Shown in pieces: positions 14,975 through 22,652 of a stretch of 27,365 bases of DNA. The position numbers were made by a program, and so were the translations under genes. Within the stretch, counting starts at the first letter, position 1. The number at the start of each line of letters is the position of its first letter. The notes under the pieces are model-generated. The model was not told the origin of the DNA, did not search any database, and saw only the letters and a list, made by a program, of their open reading frames with translations. Source of the DNA: JAGOUY01 sp964562155 (GTDB taxonomy: Bacteria; Patescibacteriota; Patescibacteriia; 2-12-FULL-60-25); contig CAZLRU010000018.1 of the NCBI GenBank assembly GCA_964562155.1, forward strand, positions 1 through 27,365, written 5' to 3'.

Positions 14975-15028
14975 TCTAGTGGATAAAAAAGAAATGCTTG
15001 AAAGACGGTGATGAGGCGTGATCGATGT

Positions 15029-16027
15029 ATGATAGATAAAAAACAACTTCTTACATTACGTGCAGGCGTTGTTCGTGCCATCCGCGCCTATTTTGATGAG
15101 CAAGGATTTTTAGAGGTTCACACACCTCGACTTGTCGGCCTCCCCGGCCAAGAACCCTATCTCGATCCTATGTGGACGAAGGTCCATCAGGCACCTGTCT
15201 CTGGTTCGATTCTCCCCGCGTCCCATTCCGCCGCCCTCATCACCTCACCTGAATACGCGATGAAAAAGTTGCTCGGAGCAGGCTTCGATAAAATATACGA
15301 CCTCGGTCCGTGCTTCCGTGATAGTGAGCCATGGGATGGAACCCACGACCCAGAATTTCTTTTATTAGAATGGTATCGCCGCGAGGCAGGTCTCGAAGAA
15401 TTAATGAAGGACACAGAAGAGATGATCCGGTTCGTTGCGAATCGATTACAGCAAAATCTGTTCACGTCTCCTTTTTGCCGTCTTTCAGTCCGCGATGCCA
15501 TGCAGCAATACGCCAATGTCGACATCGATCCTCTTCTTGATGATCGCGAAGCGTTGGTGCGCGTAGTAAAAGATCATGGTCACAGTGTCACCGAGTCAGA
15601 CTCGTGGGATGATCTATTTTTTAAAATATTCCTCAGTGAGGTTGAGCCGAAGCTAGGGACGCCACCCACGTTTCTCTATAACTACCCCGCTTCCATGGCT
15701 GCCCTGGCCCGCAAAGATCCTAGCGACCCACGCTACGCCCTGCGTACGGAACTCTATATCGGTACTCTCGAACTCGCCAACGGCTTCGCCGAACTCTGTG
15801 ATCCTGTCGAGCAACGAGCGCGCTTCGAAGAGGAGCGCGAACTCCGCCGCTCACTCGGTAAAAATACGTGGGATATCGATGAGCGCTTTATTAAAGCCTT
15901 GCCTGGCATGGGCAACGCTGCCGGTATCGCCTTTGGTGTTGATCGTCTCGTGATGCTCTTTGCGGGCGTCGACTCCATCTCTGAACTCATGCCTATTCCC
16001 GTCCGTGAACGGTTTCAAAATAAATAG
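15029..16027 (+). CDS. epmA: EpmA/GenX-like EF-P lysine ligase (class II LysRS-related)
   Basis: A 332 aa protein. It is a class II aminoacyl-tRNA synthetase catalytic core without the tRNA anticodon-binding domain, as in EpmA (also called GenX/PoxA/YjeA). That enzyme attaches (R)-beta-lysine to a conserved lysine of elongation factor P. Visible features are the motif 1 region FLEVHTPRLV, the amino-acid site segment LITSPEYAMKKLL, motif 2 YDLGPCFRDSE with THDPEFLLLEWYR, the substrate region ELANGFAELCDPVEQRARF, and motif 3 GIAFGVDRLVMLF. Length matches EpmA (about 325 aa). ATG 15029 gives the usual N-terminus; the frame is open from ATG 15008. The presumed substrate, EF-P, lies 3.4 kb downstream and keeps its modifiable lysine. 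No EpmB (lysine 2,3-aminomutase) is seen in the window. Confidence 0.9.
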   Translation: MIDKKQLLTLRAGVVRAIRAYFDEQGFLEVHTPRLVGLPGQEPYLDPMWTKVHQAPVSGSILPASHSAALITSPEYAMKKLLGAGFDKIYDLGPCFRDSEPWDGTHDPEFLLLEWYRREAGLEELMKDTEEMIRFVANRLQQNLFTSPFCRLSVRDAMQQYANVDIDPLLDDREALVRVVKDHGHSVTESDSWDDLFFKIFLSEVEPKLGTPPTFLYNYPASMAALARKDPSDPRYALRTELYIGTLELANGFAELCDPVEQRARFEEERELRRSLGKNTWDIDERFIKALPGMGNAAGIAFGVDRLVMLFAGVDSISELMPIPVRERFQNK

Positions 16028-16062
16028 ACCAAAAAACACGAGTCCATTATTATAAGCCTCCT

Positions 16063-16392
16063 ATGGAAACCTTCCACTACACCAACCAACCACCTCAACA
16101 ACCAGCGCTTGAAAAAAAATCCTTTCATGCCCAAGAATTCACACGCATCGAGGCAAAGAAGATGCTGCAAGCAATGTTAGAAGATAATTTTTCCAGTTGG
16201 GGAACGTTCGAAGGTCTGGTAAAGATGCACAAACAGCTCGGTTCAGACCTGTTGCATGATTCAGAGCTCGTGTCACTAACACAGGCTCTCGTAGAACAGC
16301 TGCATGAAATAGGTGATGATCAGGATGAAGAGCGGATCGAATTCCTTAAAGCATCGTTTGCTCTCAATAGTCCATCCACAGGCCAGGCCTAG
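16063..16392 (+). CDS. Hypothetical protein (109 aa)
   Basis: Not recognised. A disordered Pro/Gln start (HYTNQPPQQPALEK) is followed by a helical acidic body (EFTRIEAKKMLQAMLEDNFS, ELVSLTQALVEQLHEIGDDQ). There is no membrane span or signal. It follows the EpmA-like gene by 35 bp on the same strand, with a TTATAA box just upstream of its start. It converges with the TrmB-type gene with only 4 bp between stops and no visible terminator. Confidence 0.6.
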   Translation: METFHYTNQPPQQPALEKKSFHAQEFTRIEAKKMLQAMLEDNFSSWGTFEGLVKMHKQLGSDLLHDSELVSLTQALVEQLHEIGDDQDEERIEFLKASFALNSPSTGQA

Positions 16393-16396
16393 AAGA

Positions 16397-17182
16397 TTAA
16401 CGCCATCCCTCTCGAACCGGCGAACCGAGTAAAAATAAGGTCTCAAACATAATCGTGAGCGCTTTCACTACTCCTGCGTGTTCCAGGGTTACAACCAAGG
16501 AATCCTCCGGAAATAAAAACGCCACCTTGTGTCCGTAGATCATGAGCAAATCATCAAACGGTAAACGCGTCTCTTCGATAAGACGCATATGCCACACGCG
16601 TTTCGTGAGAAGCGCGTGATTTGTTTTTGAAAGCTTTGCTTGCGGCAACAATCGACTCGTATCGGTAAACAGTCCTTTTGTTGCGATCTTCTTTTCAAGA
16701 ATGACTTCAAAAAAGCGCTGCCATTCTGCTTGAGTGAGAAGGGAGAGTTCCCCGGCCAGGGCGCGTTTACCTTCTAAAACACAAAAGGTTGATCCCTCAT
16801 CCATGGCCGCAATCTCCTCGTACACGTGCAAAAACCCCTGCCGTGACTCAAAGACTTCAATGGTGGGGGATTTGGGATCGGGATGTCCAAGTCGCTCAAG
16901 CATTGGCACGATCGTCGCAAATGAAGACGACCAATCCTGGAGTTTTTTGGAAACCTCCGCCGGAGGCGTGGCGATAAACTGCTTCACCGAACCGGCCCGC
17001 GACTCACGGGCATATCCCTTCTCCTGCAATCGTCGCAAATGAAAATAGGTAAGCGATCGGTCCATTCCCGCCTGTCGTGCAACATGAACAACCTTCGATT
17101 TCCCCAATGTTAGCAACGCTAAGTACACCTCCGTCTCCGGTTCTGTGAGCTGAGCGCGCAGCAGGTCTTTTGGAGATTTCAT
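16397..17182 (-). CDS. TrmB-family transcriptional regulator
   Basis: A 261 aa protein. Residues 8-75 are a winged helix-turn-helix of the TrmB/HTH_5 type: LTEPETEVYLALLTLGKSKV, ARQAGMDRSLTYFHLRRLQE, then the wing GYARESRAGSVKQFIATPP. Residues 76-105 are a helical linker. The C-terminal half (108-255) has the mixed strand pattern of the TrmB ligand-binding region, including TIEVFESRQGFLHVYEEI and LLMIYGHKVAFLFPEDSLVV. TrmB proteins in archaea control sugar uptake; related proteins are common in CPR genomes with unknown ligands. The effector cannot be read from sequence. Immediately upstream lies a MITE-like palindrome, then the divergent PEP-mobile-domain gene, which is a candidate target. 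Confidence 0.85.
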   Translation of the reverse strand: MKSPKDLLRAQLTEPETEVYLALLTLGKSKVVHVARQAGMDRSLTYFHLRRLQEKGYARESRAGSVKQFIATPPAEVSKKLQDWSSSFATIVPMLERLGHPDPKSPTIEVFESRQGFLHVYEEIAAMDEGSTFCVLEGKRALAGELSLLTQAEWQRFFEVILEKKIATKGLFTDTSRLLPQAKLSKTNHALLTKRVWHMRLIEETRLPFDDLLMIYGHKVAFLFPEDSLVVTLEHAGVVKALTIMFETLFLLGSPVREGWR

Positions 17183-17189
17183 GTTAGAT

Positions 17190-17313
17190 TCCCCTCCTTT
17201 GGCAAGGAGGGGTTAGGGGAGGATTACTAACCCAAGGAAACAGGCATTCTCTGAGGCTACCTGTTGTTTCCTTGGAACTCCTCCCCCTGCCCCTCCTCGT
17301 CAGAGGAGGGGAG
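17190..17313. mobile_element. MITE-like palindromic element with nested hairpins
   Basis: The two ends are imperfect inverted copies of about 50 bp. The left end holds CCCCTCCTTTGGCAAGGAGG, then GGGGAGG and CCAAGGAAACAGG. The right end holds CCTGTTGTTTCCTTGG, then CCTCCCC and CCCCTCCTCGTCAGAGGAGG. Each end also folds on itself (CCCCTCC/GGAGGGG). The short centre has no gene. This layout fits a non-autonomous insertion or REP-like repeat. No certain target duplication is seen; AGATTCC occurs on both sides but 12 bp outside the right end. It fills the gap between the TrmB-type gene and the 17439 gene; the AT-rich remainder (17330-17438) probably holds that gene's promoter. Confidence 0.7.
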
Positions 17314-17438
17314 CTGGGCTACCAAGATTCCAATATTATACACAAGTTGTTAACAATATTCAACAACAGTAAATGAGCTAAAATAAAGCAAAAAATGAGT
17401 ATATATCAATAAAAAAGAAAAAACTTATACACAATAAT

Positions 17439-19181
17439 GTGCATCGTAGTATCCTCATCTCGCCGAGCAATAGCGCCTGGCTACAAGACATCGGCACCCA
17501 GGACGCAGCCCGAGAGCTGTCGCCATCTGCTGTGAGCATTTCGCTTCATCCCGCGCTAAGGCGTTCCTCTCGAGTCGTCTTCCTTCACGACTCGCCCCAT
17601 CTTCTATTTCTAAAGAATAGATTGGAAATAAAAGATATGGATTCCATGCAAAAATATACTATCGTGGCGCAAGACGCGGGTTCACCGTTGATACGTAATC
17701 AAATCTGGGTCCATTTGGCGGATATCTGGCCAAGTCAGTTTGGTATTCCACGACCGCTGATTGGGATCGTTTCTCGTAAGAATAAGATCGAATACCTCAT
17801 CGAGCGTAATTCTTGGAATCGAGCGCGTGAAACGTTAAAAACGCATATCGAGAAAGACCCAAATACGCTACGGAGCCTGATGGAGCTTTCAGAAACGTGG
17901 GGAGAGGAGATGAATCAAATGACGGAGGGGGTGTATGCCGCCGAGCTATCGGCTTGGACGCAGGAGGATCTTGTGAGGGTGTATGAACAGTTCAGTCATT
18001 TGCAGGCCAGACAATACGCGGTCGGTGCCCTCCTCCCGTTGATTGATATTGGAGGCGAGTCATTTATTGAGTCGTTTCTAAAAAAGATCCTACAGGAACG
18101 CCTGGAAATAAATGAACGAGAAAGAGCGTTCACGATTCTTACAACGCCTACCAAAGATTCGTTTTCATTAGAGCAAGAAAAGGCGCTCTTAAAGATGGCT
18201 GAAAAACTGTGGATGCAAACAGATGTACGTAAAGCCATGGCAAAATCTTCTCCAGAAGAGGCGTGGAGCGACCTGCTGCACATACCGGAAGCAGTAGAGA
18301 AAATTCGTCTACACGCAAAAACTTACGGCTGGGTGTACTACGTCTATCAAGGACCAGCGTTCGAAGAGATTCAATTTGTTGAGTTTTTGCAAACGATCTT
18401 CAAAAAAGGAGATTCTCCTCAAGAGCTGCTAACAGGCCTTGAGCACGAACGAAAAAAAATCATAGACGAGCAAAAAAAATGGAGAGAAAAAGTGGCGAGA
18501 AATGAGAATGAACGCGAGCTGATTACGCTTACAAGCCAATACGTCTGGTCAAAGCCGCGGCGTAAGGATTACCAATCTCGTTCCTATTTTCACATGGAGT
18601 CCTTTTTTCGTGAGTGGGTTCGTAGAACAGGAACGTCTCTCCGTCATGCCCGGGCCGCCACGAAAGAGCAGATTACAGCCGGCCTGCAAGGACACGTCAT
18701 ACCGTTGGCTCAGCTTGAATCGCAATATCAACTCCACGTAGTGACGAACGAACAGGAGGATGAAACATGGTATCTTGCCCAAAAAGCAAGCGAATTTATT
18801 GATACATATGTAGAAAAAACCAATGATCAACAAGAAGAACAAGGCGTAAGAGAGCTCGTAGGATCGGTGGCGTATCCAGGGGCGGTCACAGGAAAGGTAA
18901 GAATAGTAAATGCCCCTGAAGACATGAAAGACTTTAAAGAGGGGGAGGTATTAGTAGCTATCGCAACCACACCCAGTGTTGTGCCTGCGATGAAAAAAGC
19001 AGCAGCGATTATTACGGATGAAGGAGGTTTGACCTGTCATGCAGCGATCGTGTCACGCGAGTTGAAGGTGCCCTGCGTCGTTGGGTTAAAGAGAGCGACC
19101 AGAGTTCTGAAAAATGGTGACGAGGTCAGGGTCAACGCTGCCAATGGAACGGTGGAGATCGTCCGTAGAGTCATGGAATAA
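17439..19181 (+). CDS. PEP-utilising mobile-domain protein with long helical N-terminal part
   Basis: A 580 aa protein. Residues about 485-577 are the phosphohistidine (swivelling) domain of PEP synthase, PPDK and enzyme I: GSVAYPGAVTGKVRIV, ATTPSVVPAMKKAAAIITDE, then GGLTCHAAIVSREL with catalytic His534, and PCVVGLKRATRVLKNGDEVR. The N-terminal ATP-grasp (PPDK_N) and C-terminal PEP-binding barrel of true PEP synthases are absent. The preceding 470 residues are helix-rich and unrecognised, so it cannot make PEP alone. It could pass phosphate between partners, or the His domain may be kept for binding. The start is GTG 17439; there is no strong ribosome binding site, and the AT-rich upstream stretch suits a promoter. 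Codon use is A/T-richer than in the GC-rich units. Confidence 0.8.
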   Translation: MHRSILISPSNSAWLQDIGTQDAARELSPSAVSISLHPALRRSSRVVFLHDSPHLLFLKNRLEIKDMDSMQKYTIVAQDAGSPLIRNQIWVHLADIWPSQFGIPRPLIGIVSRKNKIEYLIERNSWNRARETLKTHIEKDPNTLRSLMELSETWGEEMNQMTEGVYAAELSAWTQEDLVRVYEQFSHLQARQYAVGALLPLIDIGGESFIESFLKKILQERLEINERERAFTILTTPTKDSFSLEQEKALLKMAEKLWMQTDVRKAMAKSSPEEAWSDLLHIPEAVEKIRLHAKTYGWVYYVYQGPAFEEIQFVEFLQTIFKKGDSPQELLTGLEHERKKIIDEQKKWREKVARNENERELITLTSQYVWSKPRRKDYQSRSYFHMESFFREWVRRTGTSLRHARAATKEQITAGLQGHVIPLAQLESQYQLHVVTNEQEDETWYLAQKASEFIDTYVEKTNDQQEEQGVRELVGSVAYPGAVTGKVRIVNAPEDMKDFKEGEVLVAIATTPSVVPAMKKAAAIITDEGGLTCHAAIVSRELKVPCVVGLKRATRVLKNGDEVRVNAANGTVEIVRRVME

Positions 19182-19244
19182 AAGGAACCACGAACTTCCG
19201 AGGAGAAACGCATTTTATCGCTAATTAAAGGCAAATGAGGTTGT

Positions 19245-19388
19245 ATGAGCGACGCCCGTCCCGATCGGGACTGGCACTGCCTTCCGCTGGTGGCCGTACG
19301 CGGCCCCCACGCCAGCAACTGGTTCTCGCCCGCAGACCTCAACCCCTCGTTCGCCCTCCCCCTGTTCAGGGCCGCCTTCGGCCCCTGA
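19245..19388 (+). CDS. Small GC-rich protein (47 aa), probable
   Basis: The product starts MSDARPDRDWHCLPLVAVRG and ends NPSFALPLFRAAFGP. A GAGG ribosome binding site at 19237-19240 precedes the ATG by 4 nt. The stop codon is directly followed by a strong GC-rich hairpin (19390-19421). G/C use at third positions is much higher than in the flanking PEP-domain and efp genes and matches the 939 aa gene and its kin. No family is recognised. The stop-to-terminator fit argues for a real short gene, but a longer frame (from 19235) overlaps it in another register and a non-coding RNA ending at the same terminator is possible. Confidence 0.45.
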   Translation: MSDARPDRDWHCLPLVAVRGPHASNWFSPADLNPSFALPLFRAAFGP

Positions 19389-19389
19389 C

Positions 19390-19432
19390 GCCCGCCCGCC
19401 TTGAGATGTCTCGGGGCGGGCTTGCTTATTTC
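19390..19432 (+). terminator. GC-rich hairpin terminator
   Basis: GCCCGCCC (19390-19397) pairs with GGGCGGGC (19414-19421), followed by TTGCTTATTT. It belongs to the same style of terminators as 9334 and 12646. Confidence 0.7.
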
Positions 19433-19438
19433 CATACC

Positions 19439-19467
19439 TTGACGAAACCCCTGTTTCGAAGCACAAT
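19439..19467 (+). promoter_or_regulatory. Promoter of efp
   Basis: TTGACG (19439-19444), a 17-bp spacer and CACAAT (19462-19467). Transcription would start about 19474, only 3 nt before the efp ATG, so the mRNA may be leaderless. The -35 is the same hexamer as in the Fe-S operon promoter. Confidence 0.65.
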
Positions 19468-19476
19468 CGGCCCATT

Positions 19477-20040
19477 ATGGCTTCCACTTCTGACATCAAG
19501 AAAGGTATTGTCATCCGCGACCCACAAGGACTTTGGCTCGTGGTTGAATTTCAACACGTAAATCCAGGCAAGGGCGCTGCCTTCGTTCGTACACGTATCA
19601 AAAACCTCCAATCCGGCAAAGTCTTGGAGACGACGTTTAAGACCTCCGAATCCATCGACATCGTCGAGGTCGAGCATCGTCGCATGCAATACCTCTATCA
19701 CGATGCAACGGGGTACACGTTCATGGATAACGGCAGTTATGAGCAGGTGACCATGTCTGATGAAGATGTCGGCGAACAAGGACAATATCTTCGTGAAGGA
19801 CTTGAAGTGAATATCTCAACCTTCGAAGAACGGCCGATCGCGATGGAGTTGCCTCGCAAAATGACCTTCAAGGTGATCGAGGCGATGGACGCATCCGCCG
19901 GTAACACGGTGAGCGGCGGGAATATGACCAAAGAAGTGACGCTCGATGGAGGAATCAAGACCCGCGTTCCGCTCTTCATTAAACAAGGTGAAGACATTAT
20001 CATCAACACGGAAAACGGCGATTACGTCGAACGGGCCTAA
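19477..20040 (+). CDS. efp: Translation elongation factor P
   Basis: A 187 aa EF-P, full length, with the KOW-like N-terminal domain and two OB-fold domains. The loop VNPGKGAAFVRTRIKNL carries Lys32, the residue at which EF-P is lysylated or otherwise modified. RRMQYLYHDATGYTFMD is also typical of the family, as is the end ITDENGDYV-like INTENGDYVERA. EF-P enters the ribosomal E site and relieves stalling at consecutive prolines. The GK loop fits the beta-lysylated class, in agreement with the EpmA-like gene at 15029. It is monocistronic between its own promoter and a strong bidirectional terminator. Confidence 0.97.
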   Translation: MASTSDIKKGIVIRDPQGLWLVVEFQHVNPGKGAAFVRTRIKNLQSGKVLETTFKTSESIDIVEVEHRRMQYLYHDATGYTFMDNGSYEQVTMSDEDVGEQGQYLREGLEVNISTFEERPIAMELPRKMTFKVIEAMDASAGNTVSGGNMTKEVTLDGGIKTRVPLFIKQGEDIIINTENGDYVERA

Positions 20041-20044
20041 AAAT

Positions 20045-20078
20045 AAAACACCTCGGATCACGGATCCGAGGTGTTTTT
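20045..20078. terminator. Bidirectional terminator between efp and the surface protein gene
   Basis: AAAACACCTCGGATC (20045-20059), loop ACG, GATCCGAGGTGTTTT (20063-20077): a perfect 15-bp stem flanked by A and T runs. It serves both convergent genes. Confidence 0.9.
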
Positions 20079-20091
20079 GTATGTGGCCGGC

Positions 20092-22386
20092 TTACGGAAA
20101 AACTTTTACCAAGAATGAATTACTCGTCAGAGTATTACCGGCTGTGTCAGTAGCTTTTGCGTAGAAGCTCATTCCGCCATCAACCGAAATTGAGGGAAAG
20201 GAGGTTGTCGCCTGACAAGTGCCAGAGAGACCAAAACCGGAACAGGTTCTCATAAGTTGCCCGTCTTGCCGATAGATATCCACGCGGACAGCTCCGGAGG
20301 CGCTTGTGAGGTTAAGCGTGGCGTCGATGCGTACGCTCTGTCCAACTCTCACCTCGCCAAAGTCTGCGCTGGTATATACCGAACCGGATAACGTGACAGG
20401 CGTAACGGGAGGAGGGGTGTAAGGAGCGCTTGGTCCATACGTGACGTTTAAGCGATCACTCGTGAGGGTTGCCCCTGATTCATGAGTCGCGATCGCGTAC
20501 AGCCTACGTGTAACCGTCGTGTTGCTGCTAAGGGTGCTGTTACATTCTTGCGCATTCGTACAGGTCGCGAGGAGGGTATTTGTCAGCTCATCGTACACAC
20601 GAATGGTGATTCCGTTGGCTGAGCCCAACAGATTAGTAAGTTGAGCGTTATAGCGAATGGTTTCAATTCCGTATCCGTCAGATGTTCGACTTGCAACAGT
20701 GCCAATAAGGCGGGTCTGTGAAGAGAATCCGGTCGCGGTATACGCTGGTTGATAAGGGGAGAAACTGACAGCCAATGTATTTGAGTAAATAGTGGCACCA
20801 CCTGCATCCGTTACCTGAGCTTGGAAGGTATGGGTAGCCCCAGAAGCACTTCCGTATTCGTAGATACATTCGGTGCGGCTCGTGCAGTATACGTTGTCCG
20901 TGGCATAGCCGACGCTGCCCGTATCGGTGCTAAGCACCATAGAGATACCAGACAGAGATGAGGGGGCATTCAATAAACGAACGCGCATGCGAGCGACATC
21001 GTAAGACCCCCGCATTACATGCTCAAGAAGCTCAAGACGGGCGTATGCTGAAGAAGAAAAACGATTACCATACGATCCTGAAGAGGAGTTGCCGTAGATG
21101 GTAAGTGTTTGTTGATTTGAAGAGGCGATATAGGCGTTATTTTCACGATCACGGTATTCGGCGTGAAACGACACGGTGCCGTTTGCATTATCAGGGTAAT
21201 AGGTGAAGCTGCAGCTAAGAACGCCATTACAGGTGCGCTCCACGCGGTTGGTCGTTTCATTCACGAATTGAATACGAACACGTTCCGTTGGGAGGCTTGG
21301 AGTGTTGACGCTCGCAATAAAGACGGCTGTGCGGTTAGAATCGTTATAACTAAGACTCGTACGATCAACATTGAGAGAGATCGCACCACCTTGATAGGTG
21401 TTGTTATTGTTGTAAGGGTAATAGGAGTTATAATTCCCGCTCGAACCGTAGACAGGAATTGAAATCGACGCATTATTGGTAATCGGCTGTCCGGTAAGAC
21501 GATCTTCCGCGACCGCCACGTATTGCTGGGTGTATGAATCCGTACGGGTGGGAATGGTAACGGTAAAAGTACAGGTAGTTGTTTGCTCACAGTTGCCAAC
21601 GGTTGTTCCCGAGTAGCCATTGCCCACGTAGTAATCGTAGACACGAATACGCAAACGATCGTTAGCAATAGAAGGGTTCCGTATCGTAGCGCTAAGCGTC
21701 ACGCTGCGGTTGGTTTCGTTGTTGTACAAAGACGTCCGGTTTGCGCTCAGCTCAATCGTTGAAGAGTAGTATCCCGAGGAGTAGGGGTTTGAGTAGGTAT
21801 AAGGGTTATAAGCCGTATTCGATCCACCAACAGAAGATTGGGAAGAGATGTTGTCGTTCGGATTCGTAACCGATGTGTACTCGATGCTGGGAGTGTAGTC
21901 TACGCTGCTGTAGATTGGGTTACCCATGGTGTAGTTCGAGAAGTAATCCACCGGAACATCGTCAACCATCTGAGCCCAGGTATCTCCATACAATGTACGT
22001 GCCACAAGTTCACTGCTGACCCAGCGCAACACACCATAACGAGATACAGCGTACACTTTAGGATCAGTGGCTATTTTCACAAGTCTCGCACCTGGACGGT
22101 AGGTTACATTTCCACCCAGAGGAATGCCATAAAGCTCGGTATTATTAACGGTAGTGACCGGTACGCCGCCGTAGCCAACCCAACTATAAAACGTCTTCGC
22201 GTTAGGAAGAACATAGCGTTTGCCATTAGAGGCATACCAATAGACAGTCGCCTCTGAGCCTTTAATATAGGTGTTGATCGTGGCTGCCTGTGCCGTTTGC
22301 GGGGCAAAGGTCCCGGCCAAAGAAGGGGAGAGAATGACCACCAGGGTCAAGAGGGCTCCCATCCAGCGTTTAAAGGAAGTAAGCAT
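20092..22386 (-). CDS. Secreted CPR-type surface protein with five Ig-like repeats (764 aa)
   Basis: Residues 1-34 form a signal peptide (GALLTLVVILSPSLAG, ending TAQA before AT). Residues 38-165 match an N-terminal domain I know from CPR surface proteins: IKGSEATVYWYASNGKRYV, LPNAKTFYSW, GIPLGGNVTYRPGARLVKI and a KVYAVSRYGVLRWV block. A Ser/Asn/Tyr-rich linker (170-210) follows. The rest is five repeats of about 95-105 residues with Ig/bacterial-cadherin-like strand patterns. Four begin like IELSANRTSLYNNETNRSVT, ISLNVDRTSLSYNDSNRTAV or TLSGSVYTSADFGEVRVG, and each repeat has a Cys pair about 6-8 residues apart. It is probably an S-layer or adhesin-like envelope protein. No membrane anchor is seen at the C-terminus. 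Gene is monocistronic. Confidence 0.82.
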   Translation of the reverse strand: MLTSFKRWMGALLTLVVILSPSLAGTFAPQTAQAATINTYIKGSEATVYWYASNGKRYVLPNAKTFYSWVGYGGVPVTTVNNTELYGIPLGGNVTYRPGARLVKIATDPKVYAVSRYGVLRWVSSELVARTLYGDTWAQMVDDVPVDYFSNYTMGNPIYSSVDYTPSIEYTSVTNPNDNISSQSSVGGSNTAYNPYTYSNPYSSGYYSSTIELSANRTSLYNNETNRSVTLSATIRNPSIANDRLRIRVYDYYVGNGYSGTTVGNCEQTTTCTFTVTIPTRTDSYTQQYVAVAEDRLTGQPITNNASISIPVYGSSGNYNSYYPYNNNNTYQGGAISLNVDRTSLSYNDSNRTAVFIASVNTPSLPTERVRIQFVNETTNRVERTCNGVLSCSFTYYPDNANGTVSFHAEYRDRENNAYIASSNQQTLTIYGNSSSGSYGNRFSSSAYARLELLEHVMRGSYDVARMRVRLLNAPSSLSGISMVLSTDTGSVGYATDNVYCTSRTECIYEYGSASGATHTFQAQVTDAGGATIYSNTLAVSFSPYQPAYTATGFSSQTRLIGTVASRTSDGYGIETIRYNAQLTNLLGSANGITIRVYDELTNTLLATCTNAQECNSTLSSNTTVTRRLYAIATHESGATLTSDRLNVTYGPSAPYTPPPVTPVTLSGSVYTSADFGEVRVGQSVRIDATLNLTSASGAVRVDIYRQDGQLMRTCSGFGLSGTCQATTSFPSISVDGGMSFYAKATDTAGNTLTSNSFLVKVFP

Positions 22387-22438
22387 AGAGAGTGATATAA
22401 AGAGAAACAGGTTGTAAATCTAGCGGCTTTAGGCTAAC

Positions 22439-22471
22439 CTACGCGCTATCTACTCGTAGTTTAGCGCGTAG
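22439..22471. repeat. Intergenic hairpin/cruciform
   Basis: CTACGCGCTA (22439-22448) pairs perfectly with TAGCGCGTAG (22462-22471); inside the loop CTAC-TC-GTAG can pair again. It lies between the surface protein start (minus strand) and tRNA-Leu. There is no T-run, so an operator or leader structure is more likely than a terminator. Confidence 0.6.
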
Positions 22472-22525
22472 AGCCAAAAAAAGCGAGAAATAAGGAGTAT
22501 TTCAAAAGGGGGCAAGACACACAAC

Positions 22526-22612
22526 GCCGCGGTGGTGAAATTGGTAGACACTCCAGCCTTAGGAGCTGGCCCTCGCAAGAGGATGAGAGTTCGAGTCTCT
22601 CCCGCGGCACCA
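22526..22612 (+). tRNA. tRNA-Leu (UAG)
   Basis: An 87-nt class II tRNA. Acceptor GCCGCGG pairs with CCGCGGC (22602-22608), discriminator A, and CCA is encoded (22610-22612). Anticodon stem CCAGC/GCTGG encloses loop CTTAGGA with anticodon TAG (22560-22562), reading CUA and probably other CUN codons. A long variable arm (CCCTCGCAAGAGGAT region) and T arm GAGAGTTCGAGTCTCTC are present. Confidence 0.97.
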
Positions 22613-22614
22613 TA

Positions 22615-22642
22615 AACAACGCATGCACTAACATGCGTTGTT
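22615..22642 (+). terminator. Hairpin directly after tRNA-Leu
   Basis: AACAACGCATG (22615-22625), loop CACTAA, CATGCGTTGTT (22632-22642): a perfect 11-bp stem. Only ATTAATTG follows, so termination may be partial and readthrough into the structured segment at 22653 is possible. Confidence 0.6.
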
Positions 22643-22652
22643 ATTAATTGAG

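Noticed and set aside
17190..17313. CRISPR-like repeat pair
   Set aside because: The repeated units are inverted, not direct, and there are no spacers; no CRISPR array was seen anywhere in the window.
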